A stretch of DNA of 53,780 bases from a virus. Below, in pieces: positions 14,434 to 21,599 of this stretch (its first letter is position 1; every line of letters begins with the position of its first letter). The notes under the pieces are model-generated. The model saw only the letters and a list, made by a program, of their open reading frames with translations. It made no database searches and was not told the origin of the DNA. The stretch is from the IMG/VR virus record IMGVR_UViG_3300013307_000023, positions 1 to 53,780 of that record; one strand, given 5' to 3'. Both the position numbers and the translations under genes were made by a program.

Positions 14434-14528
14434 GTTGGGGCCACGGGGTAAAAAACTGGTGTAGGTTCGACGTGCACGAAAGTGTGGGGGGCGTCGTAAC
14501 TCGACTCCGACCACTCCGAAGAACTCAC

Positions 14529-14540
14529 CTCAAAAATGAG
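14529..14540. repeat. Palindromic repeat copy 1, CTCAAAAATGAG
   Basis: CTCA/TGAG inverted repeat with an A-rich centre, 9 bases upstream of the folded element. A near-identical copy lies 11 bases after the element at 14676-14686. Confidence 0.45.
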
Positions 14541-14549
14541 AACCCCTGC

Positions 14550-14664
14550 GGATGTTGGTGGGCCTGCCCCTACCTCCTTAAGGATTTTCGTTCAACGAAG
14601 AGCGTCAATCCGGTCCTGAGACTTTTTGTCTCTGGCGGGGGGTAGGGGGGCCTATCCAACATCC
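14550..14664. ncRNA. Candidate structured element, ~115 nt, long basal stem with two internal hairpins
   Basis: GGATGTTGG (14550-14558) pairs with CCAACATCC (14656-14664); GGCC (14561-14564) with GGCC (14649-14652); and 14567-14578 with 14637-14648 over 12 pairs (two G-U), making about 25 base pairs. Inside lie GGATT/AATCC (14582-14586, 14607-14611) enclosing TTCGT/ACGAA, and GAGAC/GTCTC (14618-14622, 14628-14632). Such nested pairing is unlikely by chance. It may be a small RNA, an origin hairpin or a protein-binding structure; the transcribed strand is unknown. Confidence 0.5.
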
Positions 14665-14675
14665 AAGAATCTAAA

Positions 14676-14686
14676 CTCAAAATGAG
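14676..14686. repeat. Palindromic repeat copy 2, CTCAAAATGAG
   Basis: Second copy of the CTCA/TGAG palindrome, one A shorter than the copy at 14529. The pair brackets the structured element. Confidence 0.45.
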
Positions 14687-14712
14687 ATACACGTGCGCGT
14701 GCGATGCGCGCC

Positions 14713-14741
14713 TGGACGCGAGGGCGCGTGGGGCGTATAGA
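14713..14741 (+). promoter_or_regulatory. Leaderless promoter TGGACG-17-TATAGA
   Basis: TATAGA (14736-14741) is 6 bases before the ATG at 14748, and TGGACG (14713-14718), a 4/6 match to TTGACA, is 17 bases upstream. The block GCGTATAGAT is shared with the sites at 13696 and 17260. It starts the rightward operon. Confidence 0.65.
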
Positions 14742-14747
14742 TGAAGT

Positions 14748-14993
14748 ATGTCAATCAACGCAGAGCACTCATGGGCCGCTTCGACGGCAATTAGCATCAT
14801 CGCCGGTATCGCAGGACTTGCGGCTATGGTCTTCATCTTCGCTGGGTGTACCCAGAATGTGGAGTCTCAGAAGGCTAAGGTTCGTATCGAGTGCCTGAAG
14901 CAGGGTGGAACTTGGTTCGACTCTGACAGCACCCCTTACGGTGACCGTTGCATCATGCCTGACTTCAAGACCGCTTCTCTTGGTGGGCAGTGA
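14748..14993 (+). CDS. Membrane-anchored or lipoprotein-like small protein
   Basis: 81 residues. A hydrophobic segment (about 13-33) ends in IFAGC, resembling a lipobox, although the usual basic N-terminus is missing; a plain membrane anchor is equally possible. The remaining 45 residues are soluble with cysteines near 48 and 67. First gene of the rightward operon, probably leaderless. Confidence 0.65.
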   Translation: MSINAEHSWAASTAISIIAGIAGLAAMVFIFAGCTQNVESQKAKVRIECLKQGGTWFDSDSTPYGDRCIMPDFKTASLGGQ

Positions 14994-15232
14994 AAACTCT
15001 CCGGTACTTGAGAGCGGAACTGTTCTGGTGGTATAAGTCTCATATGGCTAGGAAGTTCAATGTTCTTCACTGTGACGGCTGGGTGGTTTCTACTTTCGAG
15101 AAATGCTCCCAGGAATACGTCTTCGATAACGACTCGACTATTCCCACGTTGGCGGATCAAGGGAGAGCGGCAGGGTGGAGCGTAGACAATTTCGGTGTAA
15201 GCGCATACTGCCCGGAGCATAGGTTGCCATGA
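14990..15232 (+). CDS. Hypothetical protein
   Basis: 80 residues, GTG start overlapping the previous stop (GTGA). Cysteines near residues 28, 39 and 75 with CPEH at the end could form a metal site. Aromatic-rich N-terminus. No recognised family. Confidence 0.6.
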   Translation: MKTLRYLRAELFWWYKSHMARKFNVLHCDGWVVSTFEKCSQEYVFDNDSTIPTLADQGRAAGWSVDNFGVSAYCPEHRLP

Positions 15233-15489
15233 TGAGTTGGAATTCCACGAATATCATTTTCCTGAATGGTCCTGCCGCTGGCAAGGCGTATGCCGTGAAC
15301 GCTGATGACAATGGTGTGCCAGAGCCTATTATCTGGATTGCCACTCCCATCAGTGACTACCACTTGGATAACGTGATGTCCGGGTTAGAGAAGCTGGAAT
15401 ACGAGAGAATCGACTACCGGAGAATTGCGCAGGCCAAGACCGGCTTGTGGCAGTACGTGTGCGAGGGACACCCGATTTATGACAAGTAG
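15229..15489 (+). CDS. Hypothetical protein with FLNGPAAGK motif
   Basis: 86 residues, ATG overlapping the previous stop. The start IIFLNGPAAGKAYAV is a beta-hairpin type sequence common in small phage proteins; it superficially resembles a P-loop but has the wrong spacing. The rest is helical. Followed by the SbcC-like gene, which overlaps it by 11 bases. Confidence 0.6.
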   Translation: MMSWNSTNIIFLNGPAAGKAYAVNADDNGVPEPIIWIATPISDYHLDNVMSGLEKLEYERIDYRRIAQAKTGLWQYVCEGHPIYDK

Positions 15490-16132
15490 ATTGCAGGGCA
15501 CGGCAACAAGAATTGCCGTCAAGAAGAGCGAGCTTGATGGCCTAGCCGGTGAGGCTAAGGCCGTCCTTACTCGTGCTTCGGCGGTAAAAGCCGAAATCGC
15601 ACTGCTCCAGGAAGAGATTGCCAACTTGGAGAAGAGCGCCATGGTTCTCAACTCCATTGGTGAGGAGCGTCAGCTTAAGGCGCAGAGCACCATCGAAGAG
15701 TTGGTTACTCGTGGGCTTCAGCAGATTTTCGATGACTCTTTGAGCTTCCACATCCTTCAGACCGTGAAGGCCAAGGTCGCTTCCGTAGAATTCGTAGTTC
15801 GCACTACGCTGAGAGATGGTGGAGTAGTTGATACTCCCGTCATGGATGCCCGCGGTGGCGGTTTGGCCGCAACCATAGGCTTCCTTCTCCGTGTGGTCAT
15901 CCTCCTTCTCAAGAACGGGAAGGACAAAGACAATATCTTGATTTTGGACGAGACATTCGCACATGTGTCCGATGAGTATCTTGACGGGTTGGGCGAATTT
16001 CTTCGTGAGCTTGTGGACAAGACCGGCATTCAGATCGTGATGGTTACCCATCAGCCGGTGTTCGGTGAGTACGCCGATGCTGTGTACAAGTTCACAGCCA
16101 CAGACGGCAAGACGAAAGTGGAGGCGCAGTAA
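15479..16132 (+). CDS. SbcC/Rad50-like ATPase C-terminal half (no Walker A)
   Basis: 217 residues. A coiled coil (about 5-75) leads into an ABC-type C-lobe: a degenerate signature DARGGGLAAT near 121, Walker B ILILDETFAHV near 151 and the switch histidine VTHQP near 183. The N-terminal lobe with Walker A is absent, and no separate gene for it is seen here. Such half-ATPases would need a partner or another mode of action. The SbcD-like protein at 12452 is the obvious candidate partner. ATG overlaps the upstream stop region. Confidence 0.78.
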   Translation: MTSRLQGTATRIAVKKSELDGLAGEAKAVLTRASAVKAEIALLQEEIANLEKSAMVLNSIGEERQLKAQSTIEELVTRGLQQIFDDSLSFHILQTVKAKVASVEFVVRTTLRDGGVVDTPVMDARGGGLAATIGFLLRVVILLLKNGKDKDNILILDETFAHVSDEYLDGLGEFLRELVDKTGIQIVMVTHQPVFGEYADAVYKFTATDGKTKVEAQ

Positions 16133-16557
16133 TGGGACACTACGCAAGTGAAATGGCGGACTACGACATTCCTCTGCCTAAGCCCGAGAAGCGTGCTATT
16201 GACGAGAAGTACCGCCGCGAACATGGCGGCAAGACTCATCCCGGAAGCTTCACTGAAGAGACCACTGTCGTGGAGTTCGCGGCAGACTGTGACGTGTGGG
16301 ATTCCGACGCTCCTCGCTACGAGAAGGAAAAGCCGGGTGACCCAGAGCTTTGGCAGTGGCGTCCAGAGCGCTACTATATCTACTCTTCGCGTTACGTGGA
16401 TGCGGTGGAGTGCGTAGAGCACGGCTTGTATATCATTCGGTCACACGGCAACCAGGATAAGACTGGAAGACCCGGCAAGGTTATTCGTCGCACCGTAACC
16501 TACGGACCTTGGGAAGAAGTCGCCAGTACCGAAGAATCCACGGAGGGGTGGTACTAA
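16132..16557 (+). CDS. Hypothetical protein (MGHY paralogue 1)
   Basis: 141 residues, ATG overlapping the previous stop (TAATG). The N-terminus MGHYASEMADYDIP resembles MGHYWSEVGDFSES of the next gene, suggesting tandem duplication of the leader. Charged and Trp/Tyr-rich, with no identified domain. Confidence 0.65.
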   Translation: MGHYASEMADYDIPLPKPEKRAIDEKYRREHGGKTHPGSFTEETTVVEFAADCDVWDSDAPRYEKEKPGDPELWQWRPERYYIYSSRYVDAVECVEHGLYIIRSHGNQDKTGRPGKVIRRTVTYGPWEEVASTEESTEGWY

Positions 16558-16805
16558 TGGGACACTACTGGTCTGAAGTAGGAGACTTTTCCGAGTCGTA
16601 CCCAGCCAGCACTACGGGGTATGCACACAAGGAGAGAATCAACGCTTTCTACGACGGGAGTCCTGGGTCTGGTGGTGCCTCCTGTCCGAAGTGCGGCGCT
16701 TCTCTCGAATGGCACTGGATGGATGCCAGCAATTTGCTGAAGCATATCGACTTCCACGACACTCTTGTTCAGGACTTCTCCTATGGAGATTCGGACGGCT
16801 CGTGA
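16557..16805 (+). CDS. Hypothetical zinc-finger-like protein (MGHY paralogue 2)
   Basis: 82 residues, ATG overlapping the previous stop. Contains CPKCGASLEWHW...HIDFH (about 43-67), a C2H2-like metal-binding arrangement in which a CxxC knuckle is followed by a helix with two histidines. Function unknown. Confidence 0.65.
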   Translation: MGHYWSEVGDFSESYPASTTGYAHKERINAFYDGSPGSGGASCPKCGASLEWHWMDASNLLKHIDFHDTLVQDFSYGDSDGS

Positions 16806-16969
16806 CAAGCCTTCGTGTTAGCCCAGACGGGAAAATTCTGTGCTGTCTGTGTTTCGACTACTATGTGGTAGGAGATTTGTACACTGACGACAATGGTGAT
16901 GCTTGGGATGTGTGCAAGTCTTGCCACGAAACTGAGGAGCGAGAAGTTGAGCGACGACGAACTAGATGA
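16802..16969 (+). CDS. Small four-cysteine zinc-ribbon protein (55 aa)
   Basis: GTG overlaps the previous TGA. CCLC near residue 14 and CKSC near residue 40 make two CxxC knuckles, a typical zinc ribbon, followed by a basic helix. Likely a nucleic-acid- or protein-binding accessory. No family assigned. Confidence 0.6.
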   Translation: MTSLRVSPDGKILCCLCFDYYVVGDLYTDDNGDAWDVCKSCHETEEREVERRRTR

Positions 16970-17258
16970 CCAAATCACTATGCCTTTCGTTCTCACTGAG
17001 AAGCATGGTGGGCCATATGACACAGAGGCTTTCGCCGCAGGTTGGTTCTTGGGAGTCCTAGAGGCACGACTTGCTATGGCGTCTACGGCCAACCTAGTCA
17101 TCCCTCCGGTGCCGCTGAAAACCATCTGGCGCAGACAGGCTGACCTTATGGCTATGAGCCATGGCTACATGTTGACTGTTCAGATTTCCAAGAACGACCC
17201 GGACTACGCATTCTTCACGTTCACGCCGCCTGGTCTCGTCGTTGATGACGATTCATAG
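16947..17258 (+). CDS. Hypothetical protein
   Basis: 103 residues if started at TTG 16947, which has GAGGAGCGAG upstream and overlaps the previous gene by 23 bases; a later ATG at 16980 is possible. Helical centre with WFLGVLEARLAM and a beta C-terminus. Unrecognised. Confidence 0.55.
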   Translation: MSDDELDDQITMPFVLTEKHGGPYDTEAFAAGWFLGVLEARLAMASTANLVIPPVPLKTIWRRQADLMAMSHGYMLTVQISKNDPDYAFFTFTPPGLVVDDDS

Positions 17259-17261
17259 ACG

Positions 17262-17267
17262 TATAGA
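17262..17267 (+). promoter_or_regulatory. Leaderless -10 element TATAGA
   Basis: CGTATAGATAAGTATG matches the leaderless block at 13696 (minus strand) and 14736. Five bases separate TATAGA from the ATG at 17273. No -35 match. It would drive the clamp-loader gene. Confidence 0.55.
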
Positions 17268-17272
17268 TAAGT

Positions 17273-17506
17273 ATGAACGTTATGACTGACGCAAGCCGAA
17301 CAACGCCCCGTAAGGTGCTACGCCGAGCGGCGGAACTAGGTGTGCACGCTGATTGCGTTGCCGCCGACCACCAGGGCGCTTGTGACACTTGTATTGACCT
17401 AATCAACCAGGCTTTTCATGAGCATTACGGGCACGCGAATAACGCCGCAGAAGCTCTAAGCATGATTATTGACGACCTAATCAAAGACCGCGAGGAAGAT
17501 TCCTGA
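17273..17506 (+). CDS. Small hypothetical protein (77 aa)
   Basis: 77 residues, mostly helical, with CxxC (CDTC, about 37-40) and several His residues that may bind metal. Its stop is one base from the clamp-loader ATG, so the pair is coupled. Probably leaderless. Family unknown. Confidence 0.6.
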   Translation: MNVMTDASRTTPRKVLRRAAELGVHADCVAADHQGACDTCIDLINQAFHEHYGHANNAAEALSMIIDDLIKDREEDS

Positions 17507-17507
17507 A

Positions 17508-18569
17508 ATGACGGAAGTGCTGGCTCTCAAGTACCGCCCGCAGACATTTGCAGACATGGTGGGTCAGCGAATTCCCGCAGTTGTCCTTGACCGAATGGTG
17601 ACTAATGACGCCGTTCCTCAAGGACTTCTGTTTGCTGGCCCTAGAGGCTCTGGAAAGACCTCAGCCGCAAGAATCCTTGCCAACTCTCTGGATGCTGAAG
17701 ACCCTATCGAGGTTGACGCCGCGTCCCACGGTCTCGTAGCTGACGTGCGTACGATGATTGACTCCCTCCGGTACTCCACGGGAGGGAAGTACCGTGTGGT
17801 TATCTATGACGAGGCGCACAGCATGACAAGGGAAGCCTTCAATGCCCTCCTGAAGACACTGGAAGAGCCTCCTGCGAACACAATCTTCATCCTGGTAACC
17901 ACCGAGCCAGACAAGATTCCTGAGACCGTCAAGAGCCGTCTGATGGAGTTCACCTTTAGGAAGATTCCGTCAGCCCTCATTCAAGACCGCCTTGCGCACA
18001 TTCAGAGCGTTGAGGGAATCCTTGCAGACATTGACCTCCTCAAGTTCATTGCTGACCGCTCGGATGGCTCCCTTCGTGACGCTGTAATGATGCTGGATCA
18101 GTGCTGGAAGGCAGACATCACAGATGTTCCTACCTTCCTTGAAATGTCAGGTGAGGCCGACGTGGCTCCTGATCTCATCCTGGCCATGCTGACCGGAGAC
18201 CATTCCCACATTGCAGAAGCCACAGACCTTCTCACCCAGCGTGTAGCCGACCCATCCAAGATGTCCGGTGCCTTGGTGAGCACACTCAAGGATGTATTGG
18301 TCATTCAGGCCGGGGGAGAACCTACAGCGACCGGCTCAGGGTACGACAAGCGCAAGTCCATCGCAAGATTCCTTGAGCCTGAGCGGATTGTGGCCGCAAT
18401 GCGCATGTTGTGGGACCTCCGCACGCGCGTACGGGCATCCTCAGACCCAAGAGGAAATCTTGATCTTGCCATCGTTCTCATTACGGATATCTTCACTCAG
18501 GGTCGCCAGCCTATGCAACGGCCACAAGCTGTCGCAGAAGCGCGTAAACTGTCATTTGAAGAACTCTAG
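17508..18569 (+). CDS. DnaX-like clamp loader AAA+ ATPase
   Basis: 353 residues. ALKYRPQTFADMVGQ at 6-20 is the classic DnaX/RFC N-terminus; Walker A GPRGSGKT (44-51), Walker B YDEAH (100-104), a sensor region VTTEPDKIPETVKSR with the SR(C/L) arginine finger and a sensor 2 GSLRDA follow. The zinc module of bacterial DnaX is missing, as in shorter phage and archaeal loaders. It would load the clamp encoded at 9775. Confidence 0.9.
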   Translation: MTEVLALKYRPQTFADMVGQRIPAVVLDRMVTNDAVPQGLLFAGPRGSGKTSAARILANSLDAEDPIEVDAASHGLVADVRTMIDSLRYSTGGKYRVVIYDEAHSMTREAFNALLKTLEEPPANTIFILVTTEPDKIPETVKSRLMEFTFRKIPSALIQDRLAHIQSVEGILADIDLLKFIADRSDGSLRDAVMMLDQCWKADITDVPTFLEMSGEADVAPDLILAMLTGDHSHIAEATDLLTQRVADPSKMSGALVSTLKDVLVIQAGGEPTATGSGYDKRKSIARFLEPERIVAAMRMLWDLRTRVRASSDPRGNLDLAIVLITDIFTQGRQPMQRPQAVAEARKLSFEEL

Positions 18570-18578
18570 GAGAGAAAT

Positions 18579-19508
18579 ATGAAGACCATCGGCGTAACCG
18601 GAGGTAGCGGCTTTATCGGCGGCTATGTTCGTGAGGAACTACGCTCTCGCGGTTTCGATGTCGTGGTCTTTGACCGGGCACCCCACGGTGAGCTAGCAGA
18701 AAATGAGCATTTCTTCCTAGGAGATATCCGTGATGAAACGGCTGTCACAGAATTCGCGGCCCACATTGACGGAATGGTTCACCTTGCCGCTGTCCTTGGG
18801 ACACAAGAGACTATTGTAAATCCCCGTCCCGCCGCGGAAACCAACATTCTTGGGGGACTCAATGTTCTTGAAGCCGCAAATCAGTACTACTTGCCGGTTG
18901 TCTACGCTGGGGTAGGTAACCACTGGATGCGTGAGTTCGGTGGTGGTACTTACACCATCACCAAGACCACCGTAGAAGACTTCGCCAAGATGTACAACAA
19001 GAATCGTGGCGGCAGAGTATCAGTAGTGAGGCCGGTGAACGCATATGGACCAAGACAGTCAGTTGCCGCTCCTTACGGAAGCTCAAAGGTCCGAAAGATT
19101 CTCCCCTCCTTCGCATGCCGAGCGCTTCTCGGGCATGATGTCGAGGTTTACGGGGATGGCACACAAATCTCTGACTGTGTATACGTCGGTGATGTTGCCC
19201 GCGTTTTTGTGGAGACTCTGGAATTCACTGCGGAACAAGGCCCTCTTACTGATGTGGAGGTTGGTCCTCGCATTTCAAGCACAGTCAACGACGTTGCCAA
19301 GAAGGTAATCGCCGCGGCAGGGTCAGAGTCTCAGATTATCCACCTTCCCATGCGACCTGGTGAGGTTCCCAACGCTGAGGTTTACGCCAACCCAGACAGC
19401 CTTAAGCCTCTTGGTTTGAGCGTAGACGACTTCGTAACTCTTGACGATGGCATTCAGCGCACCGTCGATTGGTTCCGAGAGAATTGGCTCCCCGGATATG
19501 TCGTATAA
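18579..19508 (+). CDS. NAD-dependent sugar epimerase/dehydratase (extended SDR)
   Basis: 309 residues. The Rossmann motif TGGSGFIGG (7-15) binds NAD, DIRD near 48 and HLAAVLG near 67 are typical of the extended SDR family, and YTITK (about 126-130) gives the catalytic Tyr and Lys. Such enzymes interconvert nucleotide sugars, for example UDP-glucose/galactose. AGGAGAG precedes the ATG. Followed by two glycosyltransferases, so it probably supplies their sugar donor. Confidence 0.88.
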   Translation: MKTIGVTGGSGFIGGYVREELRSRGFDVVVFDRAPHGELAENEHFFLGDIRDETAVTEFAAHIDGMVHLAAVLGTQETIVNPRPAAETNILGGLNVLEAANQYYLPVVYAGVGNHWMREFGGGTYTITKTTVEDFAKMYNKNRGGRVSVVRPVNAYGPRQSVAAPYGSSKVRKILPSFACRALLGHDVEVYGDGTQISDCVYVGDVARVFVETLEFTAEQGPLTDVEVGPRISSTVNDVAKKVIAAAGSESQIIHLPMRPGEVPNAEVYANPDSLKPLGLSVDDFVTLDDGIQRTVDWFRENWLPGYVV

Positions 19509-20205
19509 GCAGATTATCCACCGTTACTGGTCTGGGCCGAAGCCCATGCCAGAGGAGTACGTAGCATTTGGCGAAAAGTGGGAAGACCTAAACCCAGGAT
19601 GGGCAGTAGTAGACCATGGTGAAGAAATCATCCAACTCTGGCCGGACTTGGCTCCCGTATTTAATCATCTATATGAGCGTGATGGTGGCCGCGATAGCAT
19701 CGAACTACATGTACAAGTAGCCGATGTAGTGGGATATGCTCTACTCCGTGAATTCGGTGGGATTTACGTCAATACAGACATGGAACCACTGAGGTCTCTG
19801 TCTACAATCATCAATGAATCGACACCCTCCTTTGCAAGCTATGAAAACTACGAAGATTTCCGCATTGTCAATGCGGCTATTGGCGCTCCTCGTCCTTATG
19901 ACGTTTTCTGGTCTGACCTATTGGACGGGCTACCTGCAAGGTACTTCTCACGTCCATACGACGAAATGGTGATGAGCACCGGTCCCGGATATCTCACTGA
20001 TTTTTACAACACCAACAAAGACAAGTACGAATTCCAGGTCTTCCCCAAGAGCACATTCAATCCCATCCACTGGGGACAAATTGGCTCAGGAGGGGATGCT
20101 TCCGGATTTACATACCCAGAAGACTCAGTAGCCGTCCACCACTGGGGCCACAAGAAGGACGGGCGCTCCAACTACATCGAGAAGAACACACACTATGCCT
20201 CTTAA
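19498..20205 (+). CDS. Glycosyltransferase, OCH1-like sugar-binding (DXD) family
   Basis: 235 residues from the ATG at 19498, overlapping the epimerase end. KQIIHRYWSG at the start and LLREFGGIYVNTDMEPLR near 84-101 are the hallmarks of the Gly_transf_sug family. The usual DxD motif reads NTD, replacing its first Asp with Asn, so metal or donor binding may differ. C-terminal HHWGHKKDG resembles the family's HxW end. Likely adds a sugar to a phage or host glycan. Confidence 0.8.
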   Translation: MSYKQIIHRYWSGPKPMPEEYVAFGEKWEDLNPGWAVVDHGEEIIQLWPDLAPVFNHLYERDGGRDSIELHVQVADVVGYALLREFGGIYVNTDMEPLRSLSTIINESTPSFASYENYEDFRIVNAAIGAPRPYDVFWSDLLDGLPARYFSRPYDEMVMSTGPGYLTDFYNTNKDKYEFQVFPKSTFNPIHWGQIGSGGDASGFTYPEDSVAVHHWGHKKDGRSNYIEKNTHYAS

Positions 20206-20908
20206 GAAGGCGCTGTTCATTACCGCGGCAAATAGGCCAGCCTATTTTCGAGAAACCATGAATTCCTGGCGGAAGGTTCGCCGCTTCTACGACTGGCATG
20301 TGTTCTTCCGTCTTGAGCCTACCGAATTTCTAGATGAGCACCTAGAGATTATCGATGAGCTTGAGCATCCTTCCAGTGCTGTAATCGTCAATCCTCAGGT
20401 CTACGGAGTACTTGAACACCCGTACGTGGGATTCAAGCACTTGTTCGGCCTCTACTTCGACTTCGTAGTTCGCGCAGAAGACGACTTGGTAGTATCTGAG
20501 GATATCTTGGAGTACTTTCACTGGGCATCCAACGAGTACCACCACGAAAAGTCGGTTGGTGCCGTCCTAGGCTTCTCAGAGGAGAGCGGTCCAGAGGATG
20601 AGGTTCGCCGCGTAGACCACTTCAGCCCTTGGGTGTGGGCCACTTGGTGGGATCGCTGGGACAACCATATCGGACCAACCTGGGACCACGACTACTCCAC
20701 ATACAACGGCTACCCCGGCAACGAGGCCGGATGGGACTGGAACCTCAATACAAGAATTTTCCCTCAGCGAGGTCTTCAATCTGTTGCTCCTGCCGCGTCA
20801 CGAGTGCAGAACATCGGAGTGTGGGGAGTCCATGGAACCCCAGAGAACTTCAGAGAATCTCCCAGTTTCGAGTTCGAACGTCCCGTCACCAAGTACGTCG
20901 AGCGATAG
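20195..20908 (+). CDS. Glycosyltransferase, GNT-I-like GT-A fold
   Basis: 237 residues, overlapping the previous gene by 11 bases. ALFITAANRP opens a GT-A fold, VVRAEDDLVVSEDILEYF (about 91-108) holds the EDD metal/donor motif of the GNT-I group, and GWDWNLN near 185 is the expected acceptor-side motif. Third gene of the glycan set. The stop lies inside the CGATAGTA element, so late transcription restarts directly after it. Confidence 0.78.
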   Translation: MPLKKALFITAANRPAYFRETMNSWRKVRRFYDWHVFFRLEPTEFLDEHLEIIDELEHPSSAVIVNPQVYGVLEHPYVGFKHLFGLYFDFVVRAEDDLVVSEDILEYFHWASNEYHHEKSVGAVLGFSEESGPEDEVRRVDHFSPWVWATWWDRWDNHIGPTWDHDYSTYNGYPGNEAGWDWNLNTRIFPQRGLQSVAPAASRVQNIGVWGVHGTPENFRESPSFEFERPVTKYVER

Positions 20909-20910
20909 TA
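20903..20910 (+). promoter_or_regulatory. Late motif CGATAGTA, copy 1
   Basis: Octamer ending 6 bases before the ATG at 20917 with no ribosome site between, implying a leaderless late message. It marks the junction between the glycan genes and the packaging genes. Confidence 0.6.
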
Positions 20911-20916
20911 GTTGGT

Positions 20917-21381
20917 ATGAACGAAGAAGATGTCGTAGCCACTAATCCAGACGTGTTGCCAGATCAACCGCTGGATGACATCTTCACGCTACCTCCGCAT
21001 ATCGCGGAAGACCCTCAGATTGCCCGTTGGCATGATGAGCAGGTTCGTAAGCTCCGCGCAGACGCCGCGGGTGTTCCTATGTCTTCCGTACAGGAAATGC
21101 TTCTAGAGCGCATCGCCTACACATACGCAGACATGCGGTACAAGGAGCGTACTCAGCCCAACCGTTCTAGCCGTGACCGACGTGACGACAACGCCGCCTT
21201 CATGACCATGACGGACTCCTTCAACCGTCTTCTAGAGAAGCACAATGACAAGCGCGTGAATGACATGCTTGTTCAGGTTCAGGACATTCTTCTAGAGGCG
21301 TTCGACATGGTAACTGATGAATCTGAGAAGTCTGCGGTTCGTCGCTTCCTGGCTGAGCAGTTGGCCGCGATTAACCTCTAA
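20917..21381 (+). CDS. Possible terminase small subunit or packaging accessory
   Basis: 154 residues, helical throughout, acidic N-terminus then a basic middle (YKERTQPNRSSRDRRDD about 79-95). It lies three genes before TerL at the beginning of the late operon, the usual place of a small terminase. No helix-turn-helix is obvious by eye, so the role is positional inference. Confidence 0.5.
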   Translation: MNEEDVVATNPDVLPDQPLDDIFTLPPHIAEDPQIARWHDEQVRKLRADAAGVPMSSVQEMLLERIAYTYADMRYKERTQPNRSSRDRRDDNAAFMTMTDSFNRLLEKHNDKRVNDMLVQVQDILLEAFDMVTDESEKSAVRRFLAEQLAAINL

Positions 21382-21389
21382 GGATTATC

Positions 21390-21599
21390 ATGAGCGACAC
21401 AGACAACCCCAAGGCTACTCACTGGACTAGTGAAGACCCAGAAGTTCAGAAGGACACACGAGAGGCTACCAAGTCTCGTGCCGACAGCGCCCTAGGCCCT
21501 GTTGTAGAGGACGCGCCTCAGAACCCTGCGCTAGACACAGCACCGGCCACTCCACAGGACAAGCCCGCAAAGCCTTCCAAGCCAGGGAAGAAGCAATGA
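21390..21599 (+). CDS. Low-complexity Pro/Ala/Lys-rich protein (69 aa)
   Basis: 69 residues, almost certainly disordered: Thr/Glu-rich first half, then repeated PA and KP pairs ending in basic SKPGKKQ. Ribosome site AAGGATTATC upstream; its stop overlaps the next ATG. Unknown function. Confidence 0.6.
   Translation: MSDTDNPKATHWTSEDPEVQKDTREATKSRADSALGPVVEDAPQNPALDTAPATPQDKPAKPSKPGKKQ

Larger units (their letters stand above)
14315..14747. other. Divergent intergenic control region (433 bp, no gene seen)
   Basis: The only long non-coding stretch. From left to right it holds a minus-strand promoter (14321-14349), a long-loop hairpin followed by TTTCTT (14375-14433), a palindrome copy (14529-14540), a strongly folded element (14550-14664), a second palindrome copy (14676-14686), a GC-rich alternating stretch (about 14691-14735) and a plus-strand promoter (14713-14741). 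Its location between operons that carry clamp, nuclease and clamp-loader genes makes a replication origin or a regulatory RNA possible. Confidence 0.6.

Noticed and set aside
14455-14490. Possible tRNA T-arm (GGTTCGA) in the intergenic gap
   Set aside because: Bases on each side do not pair as a T stem and no acceptor, D or anticodon arms could be placed on either strand.
15229-15489. Walker A-like GPAAGK in the 86-residue protein as the missing half of the SbcC-like ATPase
   Set aside because: Spacing is GxxxGK followed by Ala, not GxxxxGK[ST], and the protein is too short for an ABC N-lobe.
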